Part shown: positions 1 to 7,935 of the stretch, in pieces
Layout: each line of letters starts with the position of its first letter
Position numbering within the stretch: position 1 is the first letter of the stretch
From: Bacteroidales bacterium
GTDB lineage: Bacteria > Bacteroidota > Bacteroidia > Bacteroidales > VadinHA17
DNA: 53,046 bases
Direction: 5' to 3'
Assembly: GCA_012519515.1 (NCBI GenBank)
Contig: JAAYQC010000146.1
Coordinates: forward strand, 1-53,046
The notes under the pieces: generated by a model
Told to the model about the DNA's origin: nothing
Seen by the model: the letters and a program-made list of their open reading frames with translations, nothing else
The model's database searches: none
Made by a program: the position numbers and the translations under genes

Positions 1-1
1 A

Positions 2-2494
2 GGGACTGCATATCCGAATAATCTGACCGGTTCTCTGACAATAGATAATTCTTCTGGCGTAGAAATCAAACAAAGAAAAGCTATAACAAACACCGGAAGA
101 TTAAATTTAGTTAATGGTAATTTTACATTACCTCCGATAGCAGGAGCGTCAGCTTTTACTTTAAAAGACAATGCATCTCTTTATCGTAGCGGAGGCAGTT
201 TATCAGATAACTTAGGATCTGGAGTCTATCATGTATTTTATCAGGGGGAATCCAAAACAACAACAGGGGAATTATCCGGATCGGGGTTGAATAATGTTAC
301 CATAAATCTGGAACCTGGAGAGATTTTAACTTTAGACCGGAACAGATCTCCTAATGGAAACCTGACGATCAATTCAGGTATTTTTGATATAAGTACTTAT
401 ACGTTCGACAGGCAAGTAAGCGGAGGAGGTTCCATGACACTCGCGGATGGAACAGTTTTAAGGTTGGGAGGAAGCAGTAATTTCCCCTTAAACTTCAGTT
501 ATGTTTTAAATCCGGGAAGCACAGTGGAATATAATGCCCTGGGCACACAGACTGTATTTAGTAATGTGACGTATTCCAATCTCACTCTTTCCGGAAGTGG
601 TATTAAACAATTTTTAGTTAAAATAACAATCAATGATAATCTTTCTATTGAAGGCAATGGTGAAACACAAGCCATAATCAATGATGGTGTACAATGCGAA
701 ACCGGAAGCTTAATTATCAATGATTATTACCAGCAACCAGGCATATGGGGCGGTTCAACCTCATCAGCCAGATGGAAAAGCGCAACATATTTCGGAAGCA
801 GTACAACAGGAACCTTGTTAGTACAAGCTTCCTGTACCCCTGGCAGATGGTTCGGTAATACCAGTTCCGATTGGGGCAATGGAGATAACTGGTGCGGAGG
901 GACGGTTCCTACTTCGTCAGTCAATGTTGTCATACCTTCTTTATCGCAAAACTATCCGGTTATTTCAGGCAGCACAGCAGCCATTTGCAATAATATCACA
1001 ATTGAATCCGGCGCCTCACTGACAATTCAACCCGGCGGTAGGGCAACGGTGCATGGAAGTATGACTGTTGCAGACGGAGCTGATTTTACAATACAGTCAT
1101 CTTCAATCCAGGAAGGAATGCTTATGTTTAATTCAGCGACAAAAACAGGTGATGTAAATGTCGAATTATTTCTTCCCGGCGGATCAGGCTACCACTATTT
1201 TGTTCCTCCCGTTGCATCAATGGCTATCGGTTCTGATGTAACATCGGCGAGAGCTGCCCTGGGACTTACAAGTGCCAACTTCAACGGAGACCTGGTGCTT
1301 TATGATGGCTCGAAAGCTTTGACCAGCATGGGACAGGGATGGCAATATTTTGATGGGTATAACAGCACCACCGGCTTTTCATCACTCACATCCGGACGAG
1401 GTTATAACATTTACCTCCGATCGGATGGAACTTTAACATTCAACGGCATCCTGAATTCTTCCGATCACACATTCGATATTGATTATGTTGCAAATACAGA
1501 TGACTGGTCAGGATGGAACCTGGTAGGAAATCCCTACCCTGTCAATTATAATCTTACCGGAATAGAGGAACTAAATTCGCTTGTCGATGATGGCATATCC
1601 AATACAATATATTATACTTATAATGGTTCCTTTGAATATTATAATCCGCTATCCGAACAAGGCTCTAGTAACGCAACTTCAATTATTCGTCCGATGCAGG
1701 GATTTTTCGTTTACGCGACGGAAGCAGGTTCTTTGACTTTACCTGTGGGCTCAAAGACATTTAATCCAGCCCAGCAAAGGTTTAAAAAAGGAAGTTCTGC
1801 AGACGGCAAAAAAACGCCTTTAAAATTAGCCCGCCTGACCTTAAACAGTGGTTCAGAAGCTGATGAAACTCTGATTCTGCTTGTTGAAGGTTCCACCAAT
1901 GAGTTCAATGAGAGTTATGATGGATTTAAACTCTTATCCGGCAGTAGTTCCAAACCTTTTATTTATAGCAAGCTTAACGGGGTTGATTACTTTATGAAAG
2001 CAGTTGCCTGTCCCGGGACAAATTCGGTTGTTGTGCCTCTTGAGCTTATTATAAAGGAAACGGGAGATCATTCAATTAATGTCACAGAACTGGAAAATAT
2101 GGAGGGTTATAATGTAATCCTCAGGCACGGTAATGTTGAGGTTCCCCTGACTAATAATTCAACTTACACCATAAATCTGACCGCCGGAACCTATTCAGAT
2201 TTTGAGCTTGAATTTAAAATGATAACGACTGATGTTGAGACAACAGAACTTTCTGAACTCAAAACATGGTACAGCAATAATTATCTCTATATCAGGTTTC
2301 CTTCCAACCTTCAATCTGTAAAAGGCCAACTGGCAGTCTTTGATTTTTATGGAAGGCAGGTTTACCGGGATAATAATCTGCAGGTTGTTCCTGAACAAAC
2401 CATACAGATTCCTGTTAATTTCCAAAAGGGTTTATACTTCATTGATTTGAATGTAGATCTTAGACGTTTTAAATCTAAAATAGTTGCTTATTAG
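2..2494 (+). CDS. T9SS type A sorted secreted protein, 5'-truncated by window edge
   Basis: The frame is open from base 2 of the window. The ORF-track start at 287 is only an internal TTG, so the real start lies upstream and about 830 residues are visible. The sequence is rich in Gly/Ser/Thr/Asn and looks like a beta-rich adhesin. It contains a WFGNTSSDWGNGDNW stretch typical of Bacteroidota surface proteins with W-G-x-x-S-x-D-W repeats. The last ~80 residues (LAVFDFYGRQVYRD ... KGLYFIDL) match a type A T9SS C-terminal sorting domain, the beta-sandwich signal removed when cargo is attached to the surface. A large secreted or surface-anchored protein is well supported; its ligand or activity is not recognisable. 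The gene for a small peptide starts 36 nt after the stop. Confidence 0.85.
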   Translation, partial: GTAYPNNLTGSLTIDNSSGVEIKQRKAITNTGRLNLVNGNFTLPPIAGASAFTLKDNASLYRSGGSLSDNLGSGVYHVFYQGESKTTTGELSGSGLNNVTINLEPGEILTLDRNRSPNGNLTINSGIFDISTYTFDRQVSGGGSMTLADGTVLRLGGSSNFPLNFSYVLNPGSTVEYNALGTQTVFSNVTYSNLTLSGSGIKQFLVKITINDNLSIEGNGETQAIINDGVQCETGSLIINDYYQQPGIWGGSTSSARWKSATYFGSSTTGTLLVQASCTPGRWFGNTSSDWGNGDNWCGGTVPTSSVNVVIPSLSQNYPVISGSTAAICNNITIESGASLTIQPGGRATVHGSMTVADGADFTIQSSSIQEGMLMFNSATKTGDVNVELFLPGGSGYHYFVPPVASMAIGSDVTSARAALGLTSANFNGDLVLYDGSKALTSMGQGWQYFDGYNSTTGFSSLTSGRGYNIYLRSDGTLTFNGILNSSDHTFDIDYVANTDDWSGWNLVGNPYPVNYNLTGIEELNSLVDDGISNTIYYTYNGSFEYYNPLSEQGSSNATSIIRPMQGFFVYATEAGSLTLPVGSKTFNPAQQRFKKGSSADGKKTPLKLARLTLNSGSEADETLILLVEGSTNEFNESYDGFKLLSGSSSKPFIYSKLNGVDYFMKAVACPGTNSVVVPLELIIKETGDHSINVTELENMEGYNVILRHGNVEVPLTNNSTYTINLTAGTYSDFELEFKMITTDVETTELSELKTWYSNNYLYIRFPSNLQSVKGQLAVFDFYGRQVYRDNNLQVVPEQTIQIPVNFQKGLYFIDLNVDLRRFKSKIVAY

Positions 2495-2524
2495 CTTGTT
2501 TTTTGTAAACTTTGTTTACTTTTG
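2495..2524 (+). promoter_or_regulatory. Bacteroidota-type promoter of the small peptide gene
   Basis: TACTTTTG at 2517-2524 fits the Bacteroidota -7 consensus TAnnTTTG. A weak -33 element, CTTG, lies 18 nt upstream at 2495-2498. Transcription would begin at about 2528-2531, on or next to the ATG at 2531, so the message would be leaderless or nearly so. The promoter starts directly behind the stop codon of the upstream T9SS protein. Confidence 0.5.
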
Positions 2525-2530
2525 CAGCAT

Positions 2531-2704
2531 ATGAAGAAAAGACCATATATAAAACCTGAGGTTACTAAAGTTGTTATTGATAATTTGTTTTCATTACAGC
2601 TGGCTTCGCCAATGACACCTCCCGAGGATCCAATGCCGCGATCAGGTTCAAAAGGCTCGGATACACCATTCGCCAGTCCTTTTGATGATAAACCTTTCAG
2701 TTAG
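2531..2704 (+). CDS. Small KPEV-type peptide (57 aa), function unknown
   Basis: The ORF track begins at a TTG (2522); the first ATG is at 2531, giving MKKRPYIKPEVTKVVID and 57 residues. The N-terminal pattern MKKxYxKPEVxxVxID followed by a hydrophobic SLQLASP segment recurs in very short Bacteroidota proteins that, as far as I know, have no assigned role. The C-terminal half is low complexity, rich in Pro, Ser, Asp and Gly (TPPEDPMPRSGSKGS). There is no signal peptide and no cysteine. The gene is bracketed by its own promoter and a rho-independent terminator, so it is probably a real transcription unit. It could be a regulatory peptide, a secretion-linked small protein or a modified-peptide precursor; no modification enzyme sits beside it except the convergent methyltransferase. 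Confidence 0.6.
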   Translation: MKKRPYIKPEVTKVVIDNLFSLQLASPMTPPEDPMPRSGSKGSDTPFASPFDDKPFS

Positions 2705-2752
2705 TTTAAATTTTTGATCCGGTAACGACTTCTATATAATAGTTTGATAATG

Positions 2753-2782
2753 AGAGCGCTTTCAGGGCGCTCTTTCTTTTTC
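2753..2782 (+). terminator. Rho-independent terminator after small peptide gene
   Basis: The hairpin AGAGCGC/GCGCTCT (2753-2773, 7-bp stem, short TTTCAGG loop) is followed by TTCTTTTTC. It lies 50 nt after the stop of the small peptide gene and just before the end of the convergent methyltransferase gene. Confidence 0.75.
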
Positions 2783-2790
2783 GGGCCTGG

Positions 2791-3573
2791 TCAGCATCGC
2801 GCGATCAGGCAACCGTAACCGGCACCTGAATAATCAATTACATCAAGACCGGCCTGAGCAAACTCCGATTTGATTTCATCCTCTGAGAAATAATGTATAA
2901 AATAAGGTACAAGCCTGTCTCCAATTTCTGTTCTGTCTTTTTTGTGGAAAAAGCTTAAAAAATCGGCAATCTTTTTTATTATCTTATCTTTTCTGCGTCT
3001 ACGGGTGGAATAAACAAACGAAGCCATTAATAATGTCTCTGGTTTAAAGAATGGCTTTAAGGAATTAAGAAACCCTATCCGGGTTTCATGGCCACGGATT
3101 AATGAATATGCACCCCAGCCGATAATAATACCGTCATATTGCTTTATATCATCCGGAACTGAATTCCTTACAAGGTATTTTATACTACTGTTGATATCGT
3201 GCTTTTTAAGCAATGAATTGCCGAATTCTACAAGCCTGAGATTACACTCATACCCGTCAACCTTAATCCCCATTTTACTGAGCGCAATAACCTCGCGCCC
3301 GCCTCCTGCCGCAATCAGTAAAACATTCTTTGCATCACAAAAGTATTTCTCAATATATGGTTTCTCCCAGTCAAAGAAACCTGATTCATTGTATTTTTCA
3401 TCAGAATAAGAGGGAGCGCAACTGTGATATAGCTCATCGGAATATACAAGGCTCTTCCTGCCCATAATTCCCAGCCAGAATCCGGAAAACAAGGCATCGA
3501 GAAACAAGGTAAGTTTTTTAAGAAACCTGAAGGAAGCATGTGACATCCTTGCAACAAGTTTGTACCATTTCAT
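2791..3573 (-). CDS. Class I SAM-dependent methyltransferase
   Basis: The 260-residue protein has a Rossmann-type SAM-binding motif I, NVLLIAAGGGREVIAL (about residues 84-99), followed by an acidic strand-2 region GYECNLRLVEFG. A central YDGIIIGWGAYS motif corresponds to the post-motif-II region. The N-terminal ~80 residues are basic and hydrophobic (FRFLKKLTLFLDALFSGFWL), which suggests membrane association. The start is an ATG at 3573. The substrate is unknown; proteins of this shape occur with lipid or glycan biosynthesis genes. It is transcribed toward the small peptide gene and shares an intergenic terminator region with it, but functional coupling is only a possibility. Confidence 0.75.
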   Translation of the reverse strand: MKWYKLVARMSHASFRFLKKLTLFLDALFSGFWLGIMGRKSLVYSDELYHSCAPSYSDEKYNESGFFDWEKPYIEKYFCDAKNVLLIAAGGGREVIALSKMGIKVDGYECNLRLVEFGNSLLKKHDINSSIKYLVRNSVPDDIKQYDGIIIGWGAYSLIRGHETRIGFLNSLKPFFKPETLLMASFVYSTRRRRKDKIIKKIADFLSFFHKKDRTEIGDRLVPYFIHYFSEDEIKSEFAQAGLDVIDYSGAGYGCLIARC

Positions 3574-3653
3574 CCGGCGGGCAGTTTTAATCTGTGTAAA
3601 GATAGCTATTTTGATGCTCGATAATATTCAATTGTCTTTACGCCATGCTGTCT

Positions 3654-3765
3654 GGCTCCCTTCGGTCGCGGTCTTGCAGGTCTTGCAGTCTTGCGGTCTT
3701 GCAGTCTTGCAGTCTCTTCCAATGCGGCACATCGCCTATAATCTATCGCCTATAATACATAATAA
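3654..3765 (-). repeat. Dispersed composite repeat, copy A
   Basis: Read on the minus strand, it contains TATAGGCGATGTGCCGCATTGG, AAGAGAC, then a tandem run of TGCAAGAC-type 8-9-mers (3671-3712 on plus: GTCTTGCA x5) and the tail CCGACCGAAGGGAGCC-like. The same blocks in the same order occur near 46937 and 48084, and parts occur near 10450 and 52956. The TATAGGCGAT block is itself doubled here (GCCTATAATCTATCGCCTATAAT). No ORF or transposase is associated. Confidence 0.7.
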
Positions 3766-3767
3766 AT

Positions 3768-3834
3768 GCTAAACACTTAACTCTGAACGCTTAACAAACC
3801 TTAACCCCCGAACCTTGAACTGCTAACCGCCAAC
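3768..3834 (+). repeat. Degenerate heptamer array, xxTTAAC type
   Basis: Consecutive units GCTAAAC, ACTTAAC, TCTGAAC, GCTTAAC, then two longer variants, then CTTGAAC, TGCTAAC, CGCCAAC share an AAC end and mostly a 7-bp period. It lies in the 609-bp gap upstream of the lipoprotein gene. The rest of that gap (3835-4182) is AT-rich with no convincing gene. It contains one imperfect dyad, CCGGTGA/TCACCGG, at 4077-4103, about 80 nt before the ATG. Confidence 0.6.
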
Positions 3835-4182
3835 CATTTCCCCCATACCTTATTATTATATATCCCCACTCAAAAAAATTTTTCACTTTTTCCGAAAATA
3901 ATTGCAAAAAAATTTTATTCTGGCCCCGGGGTGTTTTAATATTGCTATTGCAATACAATTTTTTTGGCCGGATTTGTGGGGATGGATGCATAGCCAAACG
4001 TGATTTTTGTGGAATCAATATAATGTCTAACTGCATTTTAAACCTCGTGCCTATGAAACAGAACTGACTAAATCCCCCGGTGATAAGGCGGTCGGTTCAC
4101 CGGACTTATTTCCTCAGGCCGCAACATAAAAAAATAACAAAGGGCTTATAACCCAAAAGTTCAATTCAAAACTAACAAACAA

Positions 4183-5358
4183 ATGAAAAAGCTTATTTGT
4201 CTAATATCGGTTTGTCTTCTTGTGACAAGCTGCGAGAAATATGAATCCGAACCGGTTTCGCAGGATCAGACCTTCAAACGGCCGCTTTCCGATTCAGAGA
4301 TGCTTCTGAAAACCAATCTCGACCAGGCTGCGCAGATCCTTGCCGATGTAATACAGGATGAATCGGTCATGAACGAACTGGACGTCCTCTCAAGAGAGGG
4401 CAGGGAATTTTACAACATTCCCTTTAGCGAGCTGATGGATGAATCAAAGAGCCTTTCAGCTTCATTCAGAAACCTGAGGGATGGATTCCTCAATGCCTGT
4501 TCCTCTTCTGAATCCAAGGGCAATTCACCCAACCTTGCCGGCTTCCTTGCAAAGAACGATTGCTATATCTATTGTCCCTATCCCGCGAGCTTCTACCCGA
4601 AGGGAAACAAATCCTATACCGTAGTAGCCCATCCCATCGACAACGATGTTGAAAATACAGGCTATCGCTACGATGGAAAAAGAATACTAAAGGTGAAGGT
4701 AAATGAGGAATATACTGATAAGTATATGGTGCTGATGGTAATGCCGAAAGATGAGGATAGGGAGGACCTTTGGAAAGCATATTCTGATTCACAGTCTGAT
4801 GCTAAGGGGTCTCCTATTTATGCTGTAAAGGTAGGGAAAGTATGGTGCGCCGATTATTGTGGAGGACTTTTTGAGGGGGAACTTGAACTGAAGATTGCAA
4901 GAGGTTATCCCGAATACAATCTAACAACCGGCGTCGTTAGTGGAAAAATGTCGACCGTAATTCCCATTGATTACCCAAGATCGTATGCAAAGGCAGCAAT
5001 AAAAGGTTGGACCGTTCATTCCAATGGTGGATGGTATTCCGAATTCACATATTGGGATACTAACTGGAGGGAGGAAAAGGTACAGCAGTGTATACTAGTT
5101 TACGAATATGACAAAGTCAAAGAAAGTACTATTAGCACTAATGTGAGTTACAAAAAAGACAATGTTAATCCGGCCGTAACAGCCACATTTAAAGTGAGTT
5201 ACTGTGGAGACTTCTTAGGCCTGGCAGAATGGGATAGAGCTTGGTTTATGAGAACAAATTCAAATCCCGAACCTGGTGATGAAGTGAAAGATGGCTTGAC
5301 TGTAAGGAAAACATGTTCAAAGTTCAAACTGACAACACCACTAAGTATTTATAATTAG
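4183..5358 (+). CDS. Unrecognised large lipoprotein
   Basis: The start MKKLICLISVCLLVTSCEKYES is a lipoprotein signal with lipobox LVTSC, so the mature protein would be lipid-anchored at Cys17. The 391-residue protein has a helical, charged N-terminal third (about 25-120) and then a Cys-containing region with NDCYIYCPYPASFYP (about 124-140). The remainder is beta-rich, with WCADYCGGLFEGELELKI and several aromatic-rich strands. I do not recognise a family. Codon choice appears to shift: the first ~500 nt are richer in G/C-ending codons than the rest, which could mean a mosaic gene. It heads a run of four co-directional envelope genes ending at 7435. ATG at 4183 follows an A-rich leader, as usual in this phylum. 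Confidence 0.7.
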   Translation: MKKLICLISVCLLVTSCEKYESEPVSQDQTFKRPLSDSEMLLKTNLDQAAQILADVIQDESVMNELDVLSREGREFYNIPFSELMDESKSLSASFRNLRDGFLNACSSSESKGNSPNLAGFLAKNDCYIYCPYPASFYPKGNKSYTVVAHPIDNDVENTGYRYDGKRILKVKVNEEYTDKYMVLMVMPKDEDREDLWKAYSDSQSDAKGSPIYAVKVGKVWCADYCGGLFEGELELKIARGYPEYNLTTGVVSGKMSTVIPIDYPRSYAKAAIKGWTVHSNGGWYSEFTYWDTNWREEKVQQCILVYEYDKVKESTISTNVSYKKDNVNPAVTATFKVSYCGDFLGLAEWDRAWFMRTNSNPEPGDEVKDGLTVRKTCSKFKLTTPLSIYN

Positions 5359-5369
5359 AGGTTTATTTT

Positions 5370-5405
5370 CCATCCCTTTGGTACATATTTTAACCAAAGG
5401 GATGG
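5370..5405 (+). terminator. Long perfect hairpin between lipoprotein and next gene
   Basis: CCATCCCTTTGGT and ACCAAAGGGATGG form a perfect 13-bp stem with a 10-nt loop, only 16 nt upstream of the next ATG. The following TTATT is a weak U-tract, so it may act as a terminator, a partial terminator or a 3'-end stabiliser that sets different expression of the lipoprotein and the barrel gene. Confidence 0.55.
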
Positions 5406-5421
5406 TTATTAAAAAAAGAAA

Positions 5422-6045
5422 ATGAAAAACTGCATTATTAAATTATCAGGATTACTGCTCTTAATTTTAATTCAACCAGAGTTAATAATGGCTACAGACA
5501 CCACAAAGCTTAGTGTGTCTCTGAATTATTCTATTGACATGTCCGATACATATGGAGGGGGCAGTATGTTTTCAGGTGAAACTGCAGTTTCATTTTCATG
5601 GTTTGGAGTAAAAGCCTCCTATGGTCACCTGAATTCTCAATATTATTCAACGTTAAAAGTTCCCTACGATGAATTAGATTATACCCTGGAGATAGTTATT
5701 CCGGAAATAGCTTTCATGAATTTAGGCTCTTTATCTCTTTTTATCAGGCCCGTTAATAAGAAATGGATAACAACAGATGTAGTCTTTGGTGCATCTATGG
5801 GAAGGGCCAAAAGCTTTTTTATGAAAAATATAGATTATGAGTATGACATTGAGGACGAGCAGTTTAATTATGTTTATACTGATTATCATTATGTTCGAAG
5901 AAGTCATTTCGGATATCATGCCGGAATCGATATAACTGTTTATTTCTACAAAAACATAGGCATTCAGCTTAATTCAAGGATACATGATATGAATAATGGT
6001 GGCAGTTTCTTTTTTCTTGGTTCAGGACTTTGCTTTAAATTATGA
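5422..6045 (+). CDS. Exported protein, probable outer-membrane beta-barrel (1 of 3)
   Basis: The start MKNCIIKLSGLLLLILIQPELIMA is a signal peptide. The 207-residue product then shows alternating hydrophobic/polar strands with many aromatics (SFSWFGVKASYGHL, YVRRSHFGYHAGIDITVYF) and ends in SGLCFKL, with a hydrophobic terminal segment like an outer-membrane barrel. No enzyme motif is visible and I do not recognise a named family. It is one of three similar-length exported proteins in a row after the lipoprotein gene, suggesting an envelope cassette. The specific role is unknown. Confidence 0.6.
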   Translation: MKNCIIKLSGLLLLILIQPELIMATDTTKLSVSLNYSIDMSDTYGGGSMFSGETAVSFSWFGVKASYGHLNSQYYSTLKVPYDELDYTLEIVIPEIAFMNLGSLSLFIRPVNKKWITTDVVFGASMGRAKSFFMKNIDYEYDIEDEQFNYVYTDYHYVRRSHFGYHAGIDITVYFYKNIGIQLNSRIHDMNNGGSFFFLGSGLCFKL

Positions 6046-6067
6046 TTTTACCTGGCATAATTCTGCA

Positions 6068-6156
6068 ATTGATTTTCTTCGTTTACTCCGATCCGGGAGG
6101 AGCGAAGAAAATCAATTTACTCCCCCCAGGGAAGGGGTAAAGAAATTGATTTTCGA
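6068..6156. repeat. Nested palindromic repeat with three copies of one arm
   Basis: ATTGATTTTCTTCG (6068-6081) pairs with CGAAGAAAATCAAT (6103-6116), a perfect 14-bp stem. AATCAATTT (6110-6118) can alternatively pair with AAATTGATT (6145-6153), so the middle arm is shared between two hairpins. CTCC/GGAG and CCCC/GGGG segments reinforce each alternative. It lies directly downstream of the first barrel gene. It may be a transcription-ending or processing element, or a small mobile palindrome. Confidence 0.65.
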
Positions 6157-6230
6157 ACGTCTTGTAATTGATTGTTAACCAATATGTAAAGTTGTTTGAG
6201 GTAAAAATTATTAAATGATCAGCTTAAAGT

Positions 6231-6803
6231 ATGAGAAAGCTTTTAATTAGTATTTTATTACTCTCCTTTACTTTCATAAGCAATTCACAGGAGAAAAGAA
6301 TTTCAGTCAAATCCGGAGTTGGGTATTATCTTGATGCTGTTTCTGCAGATAGCGGGCCGATTCTTTGGTTGGAGGGCAGTTATAGATTTAATACAGGCAT
6401 ATCAATCAATGGAAGATTATCCATGGCAACCATAGAATGGGAAATGGACGGCGGAGCATTTAAAGGTTACAAGACATTTGAAATAAGACAAATGGTAGAT
6501 GTTGTATTCTCACGGCAAATAAAACTGGGAGAAGCAAATTACCTCGAACCGGGTTTAGGATTCAAACTAAAAAGAGATTGTTTTTTAAGGCCCGACATTA
6601 CAGAAGTATACAGTAATGGTAATTATTATCTAGATCTTGATTACAGTTATGTTTTCTACGAAATCGGTTTCACCCTCTGTCTGGATTATTATTACCAGTT
6701 CGAAAGCAATTTTTACCTCGGGTTGAGAGCTGATTCAAACATTATCTGGGCTCTTGGCTTTGAAGGTCTTTCAGTAACACCTTTGTTCGGATTCAGATTT
6801 TAA
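6231..6803 (+). CDS. Exported protein, probable outer-membrane beta-barrel (2 of 3)
   Basis: The signal peptide MRKLLISILLLSFTFISNSQ is followed by a 170-residue beta-rich mature protein (VKSGVGYYLDAVS, YLEPGLGFKLKRD). It ends LSVTPLFGFRF, with Phe as the last residue as in BAM-inserted outer-membrane barrels. The 190-residue length is close to that of its neighbours, but direct identity by eye is low. There are no catalytic motifs. It is co-directional with the barrel genes on both sides, separated by 185 and 47 nt, so it is probably in the same transcription unit as the third barrel. Confidence 0.6.
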   Translation: MRKLLISILLLSFTFISNSQEKRISVKSGVGYYLDAVSADSGPILWLEGSYRFNTGISINGRLSMATIEWEMDGGAFKGYKTFEIRQMVDVVFSRQIKLGEANYLEPGLGFKLKRDCFLRPDITEVYSNGNYYLDLDYSYVFYEIGFTLCLDYYYQFESNFYLGLRADSNIIWALGFEGLSVTPLFGFRF

Positions 6804-6850
6804 TGCGACCATAATGTTAGAATAATTATAAACTCCTAATACTAAGCGAA

Positions 6851-7435
6851 ATGAAATACAGATATTTCTGCATGGCGGCTTTGCTCCTGTTTACGACAAC
6901 ATCCCTTTTTTCGCAGGAAAATGTTGAGGGAATAAGCGCCATTCGTATCGAGGCCGGCTATGCTTTTACCGGATCAGGCGATCTTAGCGGCTTCTGCTAT
7001 TACAATGAACTTGTTCAGCCTCTTGGAAGCTGGTTCAGTCTGGCTCCTGCCATAGGATTTTACAGTTTTTTCAGGGATGATGAGGATATAAAACTTCTGA
7101 AGGATGTGAAATCCACAGGTCTCGACCTGACAGGATATTTCTATCCTGTCAGGACAGATATTGTCGATCTGGAAGCCGGACTGGGATTTTATGTCAGGAG
7201 GTGGCACTGGGTTGTAGCTACCGGTCCCGAAGTCCAGTACGTTTCAACCGATATTCAACTGCCGGAAGGGTCACATGGTGACTATTTTGTAGCCGCTCCC
7301 GGATACACGGTTTCATTGGGCGCCGTCATGAAGGCGAACTCCCGGACGAGTATAAGCATCAAAGGTGTTTACCAGAACGATACCAGGGGAATAGTTGTTG
7401 CCACCGCGAGAGCCGGGCTCAACATCTGGTTCTGA
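6851..7435 (+). CDS. Exported protein, probable outer-membrane beta-barrel (3 of 3)
   Basis: The signal peptide MKYRYFCMAALLLFTTTSLFSQ is followed by strands such as IRIEAGYAFTGSGDL, DLEAGLGFYVRRWHW and VSLGAVMKANSRTSISIKGVY. The protein ends ARAGLNIWF, a C-terminal aromatic residue typical of outer-membrane barrels. It has 194 residues. The DNA is noticeably more GC-rich than the preceding barrel gene, so the three may not share a recent origin. A strong terminator follows about 105 nt downstream, marking the end of the cassette. Confidence 0.6.
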   Translation: MKYRYFCMAALLLFTTTSLFSQENVEGISAIRIEAGYAFTGSGDLSGFCYYNELVQPLGSWFSLAPAIGFYSFFRDDEDIKLLKDVKSTGLDLTGYFYPVRTDIVDLEAGLGFYVRRWHWVVATGPEVQYVSTDIQLPEGSHGDYFVAAPGYTVSLGAVMKANSRTSISIKGVYQNDTRGIVVATARAGLNIWF

Positions 7436-7540
7436 ACTATGACTTAAGTTTTAAGACTTGTACTTATGCATTACTAGTCTCTGCTGCACAGTCTCTGCAT
7501 ACACTCCTCCCGCCCATCACTGGTTGCCTGTCTCTGGCTG

Positions 7541-7573
7541 CCAAACCCTGGCTGATCATGCCAGGGTTTTTGG
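7541..7573 (+). terminator. Strong terminator ending the lipoprotein/barrel cassette
   Basis: CCAAACCCTGGC - TGATCAT - GCCAGGGTTTTTGG forms an almost perfect stem with a 7-nt loop and T-rich 3' side. It is the first of three stem-loops in this 284-bp gap. Confidence 0.75.
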
Positions 7574-7598
7574 CATTAAGTGTACCCTGAACAAAAAT

Positions 7599-7646
7599 GT
7601 CCCCGGAGGGAAATCAGCTAACTCCGGGGACGGGTCAGGGCGACCC
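7599..7646. other. Two further adjacent stem-loops
   Basis: GTCCCCGGA (7599-7607) pairs with TCCGGGGAC (7623-7631), and GGGTC/GACCC follows immediately (7632-7646). With the preceding terminator they make three tandem hairpins in about 105 nt. They sit between the ends of the barrel gene and the convergent HTH gene; role unknown. Confidence 0.55.
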
Positions 7647-7719
7647 TACCGTTCAGCACGGATAATCCAGGTACGAGAATTGGCAGCGAGACGCACCTGA
7701 AAGACTATATCGCACACAC

Positions 7720-7935
7720 TTACTTCTGATTTAATAACTTGTCTGTCACATACGACCGTTTTACAGGACTGTACCTGATGTGCAGGCCTTCCTCGCAGAT
7801 TTCGCTGACTATCCGCTTAACAGTGCGTTGACTGACATTGAATCTGAACGCAAGATCTTCAGGGGTGCCGGTACTTTCCATATCGGCTAACTTAAGAATC
7901 CTGACCTTCAGATTTTCCCTGTAAATCCTTGTCAT
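7720..7935 (-). CDS. Orphan HTH DNA-binding protein
   Basis: The ORF track starts at a TTG (7941); the ATG at 7935 gives MTRIYRENLK and 71 residues. Residues ~20-60 form a helix-turn-helix: TPEDLAFRFNVSQRTVKRIVSEI is a clear recognition-helix pattern of the HTH_11/DeoR-like winged type. There is no ligand or dimerisation domain; the protein is only the DNA-binding unit. It is divergent from the fucosidase gene across ~660 bp, so it could control itself or that gene, but no operator is proven. Small stand-alone HTH proteins of this sort occur in other Bacteroidota. Confidence 0.65.
   Translation of the reverse strand: MTRIYRENLKVRILKLADMESTGTPEDLAFRFNVSQRTVKRIVSEICEEGLHIRYSPVKRSYVTDKLLNQK

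Noticed and set aside
3791-4036. 81-residue minus-strand ORF upstream of the lipoprotein
   Set aside because: No domain, no ribosome-binding context, and it runs through repeat and AT-rich intergenic DNA.
4077-4103. Possible riboswitch upstream of the lipoprotein
   Set aside because: Only one small CCGGTGA/TCACCGG dyad is visible; no conserved riboswitch motif I know.
7458-7700. 80-residue ORF after the third barrel gene
   Set aside because: It reads straight through the terminator and two hairpins and has no protein-like composition.
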